Below the pieces are notes generated by a model. The model had not been told where the DNA came from and ran no database searches. It worked only from the letters and a program-made list of their open reading frames with translations. This document shows positions 1-7,324 of a DNA stretch of 10,970 bases, one piece after another (the stretch's first letter is position 1; every line of letters begins with the position of its first letter). The DNA is from Gammaproteobacteria bacterium (GTDB taxonomy: Bacteria; Pseudomonadota; Gammaproteobacteria; Thiohalomonadales; Thiohalomonadaceae): positions 1 to 10,970 of the forward strand of contig JAPHSO010000203.1 in assembly GCA_026193675.1 (NCBI GenBank). The letters are read 5' to 3'. Made by a program: the position numbers and the translations under genes.

Positions 1-1
1 T

Positions 2-511
2 AAGAGCGACCAGCTCGCTCAGATGCAACAGAATGAAGGGAAGTTACAACAAATTTTGCAAGAGCTTGAGCTGGCTCTCGAAGAGTTCCCAACTGCCGCC
101 CCAGTTATTCGCCAACCCTTTGCCAAACTTCGCGGCAAGCTGAAGTGGCCTATTAAAGGGCGCCATTTGCACTCCTTTGGTTCATCACGCAAACTGGCCA
201 ATCTACGCTGGAACGGCGTGGTTATTAAGGCCAAAGAGGGGGCTAACATACGCTCTATCGCCCATGGACAGGTGATCTTCTCCGACTGGCTACGTGGTTA
301 CGGATTGCTGATTATTATCGACCATGGTGATGGTTATATGAGCCTCTACGGCCACAATCAGAGCCTGTTTAAGGATGTTGGAGATAGCGTTGAGCGTGAT
401 GAGGTTATCGCCCTCATCGGTAGTAGTGGCGGCTCTGAGCAGAGCGCCCTCTATTTTGAGATCCGCCACAACAGTAAACCCACCAATCCCAAACGCTGGT
501 GTAAGAGTTAA
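2..511 (+). CDS. envC: EnvC-type murein hydrolase activator, C-terminal part (5' end outside window)
   Basis: The frame is open to the left edge, so this is the last 169 residues of a longer protein; the first ATG (23) is internal. The fragment begins with a Gln/Leu/Glu-rich helix (residues about 4-28), consistent with the end of the EnvC coiled coil, followed by a LytM/M23-like domain (about 50-165). The metal ligands of active M23 peptidases are absent. The HxGxD position reads W-N-G-V-V (W70), and the HxH position before FEI reads A-L-Y, much as in E. coli EnvC, which is not a hydrolase but activates the amidases AmiA and AmiB at the division septum. Conserved stretches such as SLYG, IGSSGG and LYFEIR support the family. 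It should be periplasmic, but the signal peptide lies outside the window. Its neighbours ctpA and yibQ follow envC in many gammaproteobacteria. Confidence 0.93.
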   Translation, partial: KSDQLAQMQQNEGKLQQILQELELALEEFPTAAPVIRQPFAKLRGKLKWPIKGRHLHSFGSSRKLANLRWNGVVIKAKEGANIRSIAHGQVIFSDWLRGYGLLIIIDHGDGYMSLYGHNQSLFKDVGDSVERDEVIALIGSSGGSEQSALYFEIRHNSKPTNPKRWCKS

Positions 512-601
512 GTTATAGCCGCTCGGCATCTGATTAAAGCGTGTATTTTATCTCTAGCCTGAGTATTATCTTCCATATTATGTACCCATTAAGGAAAAGC
601 C

Positions 602-1945
602 ATGCGTAACCCATTTCGTCATATGGGCCCTCTAATTGCCGGAGTCACCATCGGTATCGCCATTAGTGTAGGCACTACCGTGTTAGCCGATAAGCAGGAG
701 AGCAGTAGCTCCAATGCTCTCCCGCTGGAGGATCTGAGAAACTTCAGCGAGATTTTTGCCAAGGTAAAAGAGAGTTACGTCGAAGAGATCGATGATAAAC
801 AGCTTATCGAGAGTGCGATTCGCGGTATGCTAACGGGTCTTGACCCCCATTCCGCCTACCTCAACCTTGAGGAGTTTAAAGAGCTACAGGTCGGGACCAC
901 CGGAGAGTTTGGCGGTCTTGGAATAGAGGTCACCATGGAGGACGGTTTCGTTAAGGTGGTCTCTCCCATTGACGATACCCCCGCACAACGTGCCGGAGTA
1001 CATGCCGGTGATCTGGTGATTCGTCTAAATGATACGCCAGTTAAGGGGATGACCATCTCCGATGCGGTCAAGATTATGCGAGGTAAACCTGGTACCGACA
1101 TCGATCTGCTCATTGTGCGTGAAGGTGAAGATAAGCCTCTGACCATCACCATCACCCGAGCGATAATCAAGGTGAAGAGTGTCAAAAACCGTATCCTTGA
1201 GGATGGTTTCGGTTACGTACGTATCACCAGTTTCCAGACTCGCACCGGTGATCAAATTCGCGAGGCGGTCGACAAACTGAGAGAGGAGAGTGGTGGAGAT
1301 CTGAAGGGGCTTGTACTCGATCTGCGTAACAATCCTGGTGGCGTGTTGGGTGCGGCTGTATCGGTCTCTGATGCCTTTATCACTGACGGGATGATTGTCT
1401 ACACTGAGGGGCGTGGTGGACATGAAGAGCTGGAGTTCCATGCCAAACCTGAAGATGTCCTTAAGGGGGCTCCAATGGTCGTTCTGATTAATGGTGGCTC
1501 CGCTTCGGCCTCAGAGATTGTCTCTGGTGCGCTGCAGGATCATAAGCGTGCCGTCATCATGGGAAGTCAGAGTTTTGGCAAAGGCTCGGTACAGACCATC
1601 TTCCCGCTGAGCAGCGATACCGCTGTCAAAATTACAACCGCCCGTTATTTCACCCCATCCGGACGTTCGATTCAGGCTGAGGGGATCAAACCCGATATTG
1701 AGATTAAACCGCTCAAGGTGAGCTCAAACGAAAAAGGTTCAATTGAGCGTATTAAAGAGGCCGATCTGAGTGGACATCTAACTAATGGCCAAGCAAAAAA
1801 CGGTGATGAGAAGCAAGCCGCTTCAAGCGCCAAGAAAGATGCCAAAGCGAGTGAAAATGACGATCTTGCCAGTAAGGACTATCCGCTCTACGAGGCGCTA
1901 ACGCTGCTCAAAGGGATCGACATTCTGCAGAAGATAGGCAACTAA
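602..1945 (+). CDS. ctpA: C-terminal processing peptidase, S41 family (CtpA/Prc-like)
   Basis: This 447-residue periplasmic serine protease would trim or degrade envelope proteins from their C-termini. An N-terminal hydrophobic stretch (about 10-29, ending VLA) looks like a signal peptide or anchor. A PDZ domain follows (about 95-180, with GGLGIEV and the AGVHAGDLV turn), then the S41 core with GYVRI, LVLDLRNNPGG and the catalytic region. The dyad is S302 in GGSASASEI and K327 in SFGKGSVQ, with Q331. The 25-residue Ser-Lys spacing and the Gln four residues after Lys match E. coli Prc. A Lys/Ser/Ala-rich, low-complexity tail (about 375-425) precedes the C-terminus. The ATG has an AAGGA ribosome binding site at 591-595. 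The 90-nt gap after envC holds only weak -10-like TATTAT hexamers (564-569, 576-581) with no convincing -35. Lipoprotein or divisome substrates are possible but not shown. Confidence 0.95.
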   Translation: MRNPFRHMGPLIAGVTIGIAISVGTTVLADKQESSSSNALPLEDLRNFSEIFAKVKESYVEEIDDKQLIESAIRGMLTGLDPHSAYLNLEEFKELQVGTTGEFGGLGIEVTMEDGFVKVVSPIDDTPAQRAGVHAGDLVIRLNDTPVKGMTISDAVKIMRGKPGTDIDLLIVREGEDKPLTITITRAIIKVKSVKNRILEDGFGYVRITSFQTRTGDQIREAVDKLREESGGDLKGLVLDLRNNPGGVLGAAVSVSDAFITDGMIVYTEGRGGHEELEFHAKPEDVLKGAPMVVLINGGSASASEIVSGALQDHKRAVIMGSQSFGKGSVQTIFPLSSDTAVKITTARYFTPSGRSIQAEGIKPDIEIKPLKVSSNEKGSIERIKEADLSGHLTNGQAKNGDEKQAASSAKKDAKASENDDLASKDYPLYEALTLLKGIDILQKIGN

Positions 1946-1957
1946 AGGCTGCCATTG

Positions 1958-2767
1958 ATGGTTCGTCTCCTACTGCTACTCACTGCTCTGCTCCCCTTAG
2001 CAGGCCATGGGGCAGATTATGAGCATAACGACAATGCTCCAAGGATCAGCATCATCATCGACGACATGGGCAACCGTCTGCACGAAGGGGCTGAGGCAAT
2101 CAACCTCCCCGGCAAGTTAACATTCGCAATACTGCCGCACACCACCTACAGCAAACGACTTGCGACAGAGGCACATGAGGCGGGCAAAGAGGTGATGCTG
2201 CATCAACCGATGGAGGCGATGACCGGTAACCACCTTCTTGGTGAGGGGGGAATCACCCTCGACATGACTCAGCGAGATATCGAGCGTACTCTGCGCCGTA
2301 ATCTCATCTCAGTTCCTCACAGTGTCGGCCTCAATAACCACATGGGAAGTCTGATGACCCGCCACCCCGGGAATATGGCCTGGTTGATGGCAGTTATTAA
2401 ACGTCGCGGCGATCTCTATTTTGTCGACAGTAAAACCACTGCCGATAGCATTGCTGCCCGCGTTGCTGAGGAGCACGAAATTCCAAATGTAGCGCGCAAC
2501 ATTTTCCTTGATCATGATATTGATCGCGCTGCGATTAAAGGCCAGTTTGAACGGCTGATTCGCCAGGCCAAATTGACCGGAAGTGCCATCGGTATTGGCC
2601 ACCCCCACCCTGAGACAATCGCCACCCTGCAAGAGCTCTTACCTGAACTAGAGAGTGAAGGTGTAGAGCTAATATCCGTTTCAGAGATGATCAAATTTAG
2701 AAAAGTTTGGAGCCCCGTTGTATGGCAAGCGTCCTTGTCCCCCTCGCACCCGGATTCGAAGAACTAG
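1958..2767 (+). CDS. yibQ: Divergent polysaccharide deacetylase family protein (YibQ-like)
   Basis: The product is 269 residues with a clear signal peptide (MVRLLLLLTALLPLAGHGA) and is therefore probably periplasmic. The rest matches the divergent polysaccharide deacetylase family (DUF610, PF04748), an NodB-like barrel, with IIIDDMG, MLHQPMEA, NNHMGS and YFVDSKTT in order. The reaction and substrate of YibQ proteins are not established; a role in cell-wall glycan processing is inferred from fold and from the envC-ctpA neighbours. I chose ATG 1958, which has AAAGG at 1944-1948, over the in-frame TTG directly before it. It starts 12 nt after the ctpA stop. The last 46 nt, about 15 codons plus stop, overlap the next gene in another frame, so the Ser/Pro-rich tail after WSPVVW is probably not part of the conserved fold. 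Confidence 0.9.
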   Translation: MVRLLLLLTALLPLAGHGADYEHNDNAPRISIIIDDMGNRLHEGAEAINLPGKLTFAILPHTTYSKRLATEAHEAGKEVMLHQPMEAMTGNHLLGEGGITLDMTQRDIERTLRRNLISVPHSVGLNNHMGSLMTRHPGNMAWLMAVIKRRGDLYFVDSKTTADSIAARVAEEHEIPNVARNIFLDHDIDRAAIKGQFERLIRQAKLTGSAIGIGHPHPETIATLQELLPELESEGVELISVSEMIKFRKVWSPVVWQASLSPSHPDSKN

Positions 2768-3276
2768 AGGCGGTCACCATTATTGATCTACTGGTACGCG
2801 CCGGCGTCGAGGTGATTAGCGCCGGTCTGGTTGCCGGTCCGATCAAAGCCTCACGAGGTATGGTGATTCACCCTGACATGTCGCTGGATGAGGCACTCAA
2901 ACGCCAATTCGATATGGTAGTGCTACCTGGCGGCCTACCTGGAGCCGACCACCTCAACCGGGATTCACGAATTCTGGAACTACTTAAAGCCATGGCGAGC
3001 CAGGATAAATATACCGCCGCAATCTGTGCTGCCCCCAAGGTGCTCGCAACGGCCGGCCTTCTGGATGGCAAATCGGCAACCAGCTATCCCGGTGCTATCG
3101 AGGATCTGGGACTTAATACGACCCAAATTAGCCAACAGAGCGTCGTTATCGATGGAAATGTGATAACCTCTCGCGGCCCTGGAACGGCAATGGAGTTTGC
3201 CCTGACCCTAATTGAGACTCTCGTTGGCAGGGACAAACGAGACGAAGTAGCTAAAGGTTTACTGTATGACCATTAA
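2722..3276 (+). CDS. yajL: DJ-1/PfpI family protein (YajL/ThiJ-like)
   Basis: This 184-residue cytoplasmic protein has the DJ-1/ThiJ fold. It begins MASVLVPLAPGFEELEAV, the usual family opening, with E14 in the place of the conserved Glu beside the active cysteine. C102 sits in the nucleophile elbow (AAICAAPKVLA), matching Cys106 of YajL and DJ-1. Further family motifs are VVLPGGLPGA, ATSYPG and ITSRGPGTAMEFAL. Family members have been described as covalent chaperones, methylglyoxal-handling enzymes or oxidative-stress sensors; the exact activity is debated and cannot be read here. An in-frame TTG at 2707 would add five residues, but ATG 2722 has GGAG at 2709-2712 and gives the standard N-terminus. 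It overlaps yibQ by 46 nt and hemC by 11 nt, so it is probably translated from the same mRNA. The symbol is by family resemblance; orthology is less certain. Confidence 0.88.
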   Translation: MASVLVPLAPGFEELEAVTIIDLLVRAGVEVISAGLVAGPIKASRGMVIHPDMSLDEALKRQFDMVVLPGGLPGADHLNRDSRILELLKAMASQDKYTAAICAAPKVLATAGLLDGKSATSYPGAIEDLGLNTTQISQQSVVIDGNVITSRGPGTAMEFALTLIETLVGRDKRDEVAKGLLYDH

Positions 3277-4198
3277 GAAGATCAGAATTGCCACCCGTGA
3301 GAGCCTGCTTGCCCTATGGCAGGCGGAGTACGTCTCAACTGCTCTGCAGAACGCCCATCCCGGCCTTGAGGTGGAGCTGATTAAGATGAAGTCACAGGGT
3401 GACAAGATCCTCGACACGCCACTTGCGAAGATTGGTGGTAAAGGGCTGTTTGTGAAAGAGCTCGAAGAGGGGATGCTGGCCGGGACCGCCGATATCGCAG
3501 TCCATTCGATGAAGGATGTACCGATGAATCTGCCAGAGGGTCTTCATCTGGCGGTCATCTGTCCCCGCGAAGATCCCCGTGACGCCTTTGTCTCGAACAG
3601 ATACAAATACTTTGCTGATCTCCCAGAGGGCGCAGTGGTCGGCACCTCAAGCATGCGCCGCCAATGCCAGATTTTGGCCCAAAGACCTGACCTACAGATC
3701 AAATTCCTGCGCGGCAATGTTCAGACCCGTCTGCGCAAACTTGATGAGGGAGAATATGACGCCATCATCCTCGCCAGTGCAGGTCTTAAACGTCTTGGTG
3801 AGGCGGATCGCATTACCGAGACCATTGAGGTCGATACCATCCTGCCCGCAGTGGGCCAGGGGGCGGTCGGTATTGAGTGTCGTGAGGATGATGCGGAGAT
3901 CAATCTACTGCTAGCCCCTCTAAATGATGCCCACACCTCAGCACGAGTCACCGCAGAGCGCGCCATGAATCGCCGCCTTGAGGGTGGTTGCCAGGTTCCC
4001 ATTGGTGGCTATGCCGAACTGGATCACGGCGTGATTCTACTGCAGGGACTGGTGGGTTCGGTCGATGGCAAGCGCATCATCCGCAGCCATGTCAGCGGAT
4101 ACCCCGAAAACAGCGAAGAGCTCGGTATCGCGCTGGCAGAGGATCTGCTCGCGCAAGGGGCCAAAGAGATCCTCGACGAGGTCTATGCCAACGCCTAA
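3266..4198 (+). CDS. hemC: Hydroxymethylbilane synthase (porphobilinogen deaminase)
   Basis: The enzyme polymerises four porphobilinogens into hydroxymethylbilane in the common tetrapyrrole pathway, in the cytoplasm. At 310 residues it has normal length. D84 in VHSMKDVP is the catalytic aspartate, and C242 in EGGCQVPIG carries the dipyrromethane cofactor; both numbers equal those of the E. coli enzyme. Other conserved stretches are IATRESLLALWQA, GKGLFVKELE, GTSSMRRQ, LRGNVQTRL and LPAVGQGAVGIE. The ATG lies inside the last codons of the DJ-1 gene, with AAAGG at 3253-3257, and the 3' end overlaps hemD by 14 nt. There is no space for its own intergenic promoter, so expression depends on the upstream transcript or on a promoter inside coding sequence. 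No defect is seen. Confidence 0.98.
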   Translation: MTIKKIRIATRESLLALWQAEYVSTALQNAHPGLEVELIKMKSQGDKILDTPLAKIGGKGLFVKELEEGMLAGTADIAVHSMKDVPMNLPEGLHLAVICPREDPRDAFVSNRYKYFADLPEGAVVGTSSMRRQCQILAQRPDLQIKFLRGNVQTRLRKLDEGEYDAIILASAGLKRLGEADRITETIEVDTILPAVGQGAVGIECREDDAEINLLLAPLNDAHTSARVTAERAMNRRLEGGCQVPIGGYAELDHGVILLQGLVGSVDGKRIIRSHVSGYPENSEELGIALAEDLLAQGAKEILDEVYANA

Positions 4199-4949
4199 GT
4201 CTGGTTTGGCCGGACTGAGAGTTCTGGTCACCCGCCCGGCTGAGCAGGCGGCCCCTCTCTGCAGGCTTTTGGAGGAGGCGGGTGGGACACCCATTCACTA
4301 TCCGACGATTGCGATTGAGGCCCTTCCAATTAAAGGTGATATTAATCCGGCTGAGGCCGATATCGCTATTTTCATCAGCCGCAATGCGGTACGGTTTGCG
4401 CTAAAAAACTATCCTCAGTTTGCCAATTCAGCGGTTGAAACCATCACTGTCGGCAAGGGTTCAGCCGAAGAGTACTTCAAAATTACCGGCCGCCAGATCA
4501 GCTATACCCCCCACCAGCACTTTAATAGTGAGGGGCTGCTGGCACTTCCACAACTTGCAGAGGTTGATGGAAAAGAGATCATCCTCTTCAAGGGTGAGGG
4601 TGGGCGTGACAAGATCGAGTCGGAACTCAAGAACAGAGGTGCCCAAATCGTCCCCATCGATCTTTATCGACGAGCTATTCCAGCCGACCCGCCAAAGATA
4701 GATTGGTCGCAGATCAATATTATTATTACGACCAGTAATATGGCGTTAGAGAATCTATGGGAGATGACACCAGTTTCAGAGCGACAACTGCTGCTCTCAA
4801 AACCACTGATCGTCATTAGTGATCGCGGCGAAAAGCTGGCCGAGGAGCTGGGATTTCACTATCATCCCTTGCAAGCGCCATCAGCAGATAGCTCAGAGCT
4901 TTTAAAAACCCTGCTCCAGTGGCAGCAGGACAGTGAGACGACTCATTAG
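4185..4949 (+). CDS. hemD: Uroporphyrinogen-III synthase
   Basis: The product is 254 residues and closes and inverts ring D of hydroxymethylbilane to give uroporphyrinogen III, the branch point for heme, siroheme and cobalamin. The family is poorly conserved, but the usual landmarks are present: LRVLVTRPAEQA near the N-terminus, IFISRNAV, the FNSEGLL loop, ILFKGEGGRD, YRRAIP and ITTSNMALENL. The start is ATG 4185, inside the end of hemC (14-nt overlap), placing LRVLVTRP near residue 11 as is typical. GAGG at 4178-4181 is closer to the ATG than ideal, so translation is probably coupled to hemC termination. The frame stays open a further 120 nt upstream within hemC, but that part matches nothing in the family. 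Confidence 0.95.
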   Translation: MPTPKSGLAGLRVLVTRPAEQAAPLCRLLEEAGGTPIHYPTIAIEALPIKGDINPAEADIAIFISRNAVRFALKNYPQFANSAVETITVGKGSAEEYFKITGRQISYTPHQHFNSEGLLALPQLAEVDGKEIILFKGEGGRDKIESELKNRGAQIVPIDLYRRAIPADPPKIDWSQINIIITTSNMALENLWEMTPVSERQLLLSKPLIVISDRGEKLAEELGFHYHPLQAPSADSSELLKTLLQWQQDSETTH

Positions 4950-4976
4950 GAGTCGCTACAAATAACAACGGAAGAG

Positions 4977-5996
4977 GTGACTCCCATTAACACCAAACAA
5001 TCACGTGAAAATGCCAGTAATCCGAAACGCGGTGGAGCAGGATTTGGGATTCTACTCACTCTGTTGATCTCATCAGCCGCAGCAATCACCAGCTACTGGA
5101 CCTGGCAGCAGTCGAACATTCGTGATGAGGTACAGAACGAACTGGAGGGGGGAGTCAGTCAACTCCTTGAGGCGATTGAGCTTCAGCGCAAGACTGTCGA
5201 TCGGCGCTTTACTATCCAGCAGAACCATCAGCATGATCAGTTACAGCAACGCATACTCGCCCTCGAAACTAAACTGGCTCAGGCAGAGCAACCGGTTAGA
5301 TTAGATCACTGGAGTGTTGCCGAGGCGATCTACCTGATCAATATCGCTGAACACCACTACCGTCTAGAACAGAACAGCGTGATGGCCATCAACGCCCTTG
5401 AACAGGCCCATAGACGGCTGCTCGATCATGCCTCTCCAGAGATGGCCCCAATCCTTGAGCAGATGAATCGAATCACCATCCAGCTCAAACAGAGCGACGG
5501 CGAGAAGCGCCAGCAGCAGCTCGCTCAGCTGGCGACCCTTTCCTCCCAGATCCCTAAACTGCCCATAATTCAGAATAGCTTTGTTGTGGCCAGTGAGAGC
5601 AGCTCTTCCGATGACTACTCCCTGAAATCGATTGAGGGATGGCGTCAGTTTGGTTCGACCCTCTCAGCTGATATACAAAAACTATTTCGTATCACCAGGC
5701 CCGATAACTCTGACACTGAGCAGAACCGGCTAATAACGGCAGATATCTATCCGCTGCTACGCCAGCAACTCATCCTTAAAATTGAGTTGGTCCGACTCGC
5801 GCTGATGAGCAATAGTGCTATCTATATCAATGAAGCTAAGGAGAGCATCTCTCTGTTAGAGCGCTATTTTGATGGCGACAGCGAGCTGGTCAAACAGCAG
5901 ATTTCAATGCTCAGTGAGATTGCAGCAACTGGTGAACAGCAGCCGATCGATTTTGATATCCTTCGCCAACAGCTATCAGCCAGAGGATCGCTCTAA
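4977..5996 (+). CDS. hemX: HemX family membrane protein
   Basis: This 339-residue protein resembles HemX (PF04375), usually encoded between hemD and hemY in gammaproteobacteria. It has a short basic N-terminus, one transmembrane helix (about 23-44, FGILLTLLISSAAAITSYWTW) and a Gln/Glu-rich coiled coil (about 50-105), then a mostly helical domain with WSVAEAIYLINIAEHHYRLEQ, ALEQAHRRLL and a C-terminal segment ending DFDILRQQLSARGSL. The older label uroporphyrinogen methyltransferase is not supported, since no SAM-binding motif is seen. A scaffold role in heme synthesis is only inferred from gene order. The start is uncertain: the GTG at 4977 lies inside a strong Shine-Dalgarno sequence (GAGGTGA, 4974-4980), while an in-frame ATT at 4986 is ideally spaced from it. 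No ATG, GTG or TTG comes later before the membrane helix. It lies 27 nt after hemD and 2 nt before hemY. Confidence 0.9.
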   Translation: MTPINTKQSRENASNPKRGGAGFGILLTLLISSAAAITSYWTWQQSNIRDEVQNELEGGVSQLLEAIELQRKTVDRRFTIQQNHQHDQLQQRILALETKLAQAEQPVRLDHWSVAEAIYLINIAEHHYRLEQNSVMAINALEQAHRRLLDHASPEMAPILEQMNRITIQLKQSDGEKRQQQLAQLATLSSQIPKLPIIQNSFVVASESSSSDDYSLKSIEGWRQFGSTLSADIQKLFRITRPDNSDTEQNRLITADIYPLLRQQLILKIELVRLALMSNSAIYINEAKESISLLERYFDGDSELVKQQISMLSEIAATGEQQPIDFDILRQQLSARGSL

Positions 5997-5998
5997 CG

Positions 5999-7324
5999 AT
6001 GCTCTTCTATCGCACCCTTGCTATTCTCACCGCCATCGCCGTCGCGATCATCTGGGTCGCTCAGTATGATGCCGGTTATCTCTTTATCAACTATCGAGAC
6101 TGGCAAATTGAGACGAGTCTCACCTTTGCACTCATCATCTCAACCCTGCTATTTTCGCTCTTCTACCTATCGATTCGTACCCTCTCAAGAACACTCAAGC
6201 TACCGCTCTATCTCGCTCGCTGGCAACAACGACGCCGTAGAGAGCGTATCCGCCATGCCACCCATCAAGGGCTGATTGCTCTTACCGAGGGGCGTTGGAA
6301 ACAGGCTGAGCGATTTTTAGGACGTTACGCCTCAGGAAGTGAAGCCCCCCTTCTAAACTATCTGGGTGCAGCCCGAGCTGCCCAGAAACTGGGATCATCT
6401 GTGCGACGTGATCGCTATCTGGCTGCAGCTGCCAAAAGCATGCCCGATGCCGAGCTTGCGGTGGGACTAACCCAGGCAGAGGTTCAACTCTCCAATCAGC
6501 AGACCGAACAGGCGCTGGCAACACTGCGCCACCTGCACAGCATCGCTCCCAAGCATGAGCATGTGCTCTATCTGTTGAAGAAGATCTATCTACAGCTCAA
6601 GAGCTGGGACGATCTGGTTGAGCTTCTTCCGGCCCTCCGTCAGCATAAAGTTTTTGAGGTAGAGGCTCTGGACGAGCTGGAGCGTAAAACCCATGAAAAT
6701 CGCCTATTGGCTGCTGCCGATAGAGTCGATTCCCTGCATCAATGCTGGGATACAATCCCGGCATCGCTTCAGAAGGTGCCACACTTTATCTACCTCTATG
6801 CTGCCCGACTTAAAAAATTGGGGGCAGAGGCAGAGGTTGAGAGAGTGCTGCGTGATGCGCTTAAATTGGGTTGGGATCCTGAGCTTGTACGCCTATACGG
6901 TCTGATCAGTGGCGAAGACCTGATGATTCAGCTCAACCAGTTAGAGTCATGGCTTGGCGAGTACGGTAAACATCCAGAGCTACTGCTTGCCCTTGGAAGA
7001 CTCTCGATTCGCAACCAACTGTGGGGAAAGGCACAGGGCTATCTTGAAGCCAGTATCGGTATCGAAGCGCGGGCGGAAAGCTTTTGTGAACTGGGCAAAC
7101 TCCTGCAAAATCTGGAGGAGTTTGAGAAGGCCAATGAGTGTTTTTACAAAGGACTGGAGCTATCAGTGGGTGGTGAGTGTATCCACGCCTATGATGGTAC
7201 GATCACCCACAATCCATTTGCAGCTCACCATCCTGAACCAAAAGAAAAGGTTGCCTTATCAACAACCTATCCGGAGCTGGATGATTACTCGGAGGGTGCG
7301 GCAAACTCAAACGCATCAGAGTAG
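5999..7324 (+). CDS. hemY: HemY family inner-membrane TPR protein
   Basis: The product is 441 residues with two N-terminal transmembrane helices (about 4-24 and 40-62) separated by a short loop (YDAGYLFINYRDWQIETS), then a basic stretch (ARWQQRRRRERIR) and a long helical domain of tetratricopeptide-like repeats, for example ALIALTEGRWKQAERFLGRYA-like units and the final AESFCELGKLLQNLEEFEKA. This is the HemY_N plus TPR architecture of gammaproteobacterial HemY. It is not the Bacillus HemY protoporphyrinogen oxidase, and no FAD motif is present. Its biochemical role is unproven; linkage to hemCDX suggests a part in organising heme synthesis at the membrane. AGAGGA at 5982-5987 lies 11 nt before the ATG. 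The acidic C-terminal tail overlaps the convergent reductase gene by 40 nt, and no terminator with a U-tract follows on this strand. Confidence 0.93.
   Translation: MLFYRTLAILTAIAVAIIWVAQYDAGYLFINYRDWQIETSLTFALIISTLLFSLFYLSIRTLSRTLKLPLYLARWQQRRRRERIRHATHQGLIALTEGRWKQAERFLGRYASGSEAPLLNYLGAARAAQKLGSSVRRDRYLAAAAKSMPDAELAVGLTQAEVQLSNQQTEQALATLRHLHSIAPKHEHVLYLLKKIYLQLKSWDDLVELLPALRQHKVFEVEALDELERKTHENRLLAAADRVDSLHQCWDTIPASLQKVPHFIYLYAARLKKLGAEAEVERVLRDALKLGWDPELVRLYGLISGEDLMIQLNQLESWLGEYGKHPELLLALGRLSIRNQLWGKAQGYLEASIGIEARAESFCELGKLLQNLEEFEKANECFYKGLELSVGGECIHAYDGTITHNPFAAHHPEPKEKVALSTTYPELDDYSEGAANSNASE
7240..7268 (-). terminator. Probable Rho-independent terminator of the reductase gene, inside hemY
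   Basis: On the minus strand, a 6-bp stem AGGTTG/CAACCT (7263-7268 with 7248-7253) with a 9-nt loop is followed at once by TTTCTTTT (the last stem base adds another T). It starts 16 nt after the reductase stop codon, the right place and strand for an intrinsic terminator, although it lies in the coding sequence of hemY. The stem is short, so strength is uncertain. Confidence 0.5.

Noticed and set aside
2..511. Active M23 endopeptidase
   Set aside because: The His and Asp metal ligands of both M23 motifs are replaced, as in EnvC activators.
518..527. GCCG-CT-CGGC hairpin after envC as a terminator
   Set aside because: The loop would be only two bases, the stem is 4 bp and no T-run follows.
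1955..1957. TTG as start of yibQ
   Set aside because: It directly precedes an ATG in the same frame that has suitable AAAGG spacing and gives the same signal peptide.
2629..2637. Many additional open frames on both strands inside the hem genes, ctpA, yibQ, mutM and the reductase, such as 7658-8131 (+) and 3579-3914 (+)
   Set aside because: They lie wholly inside genes with clear family matches, have Ser/Arg-rich compositions typical of shadow frames, and lack ribosome binding sites and recognisable motifs.
5999..7324. Protoporphyrinogen oxidase, from the Bacillus use of the name HemY
   Set aside because: There is no FAD-binding motif; the protein has two membrane helices and TPR-like repeats.
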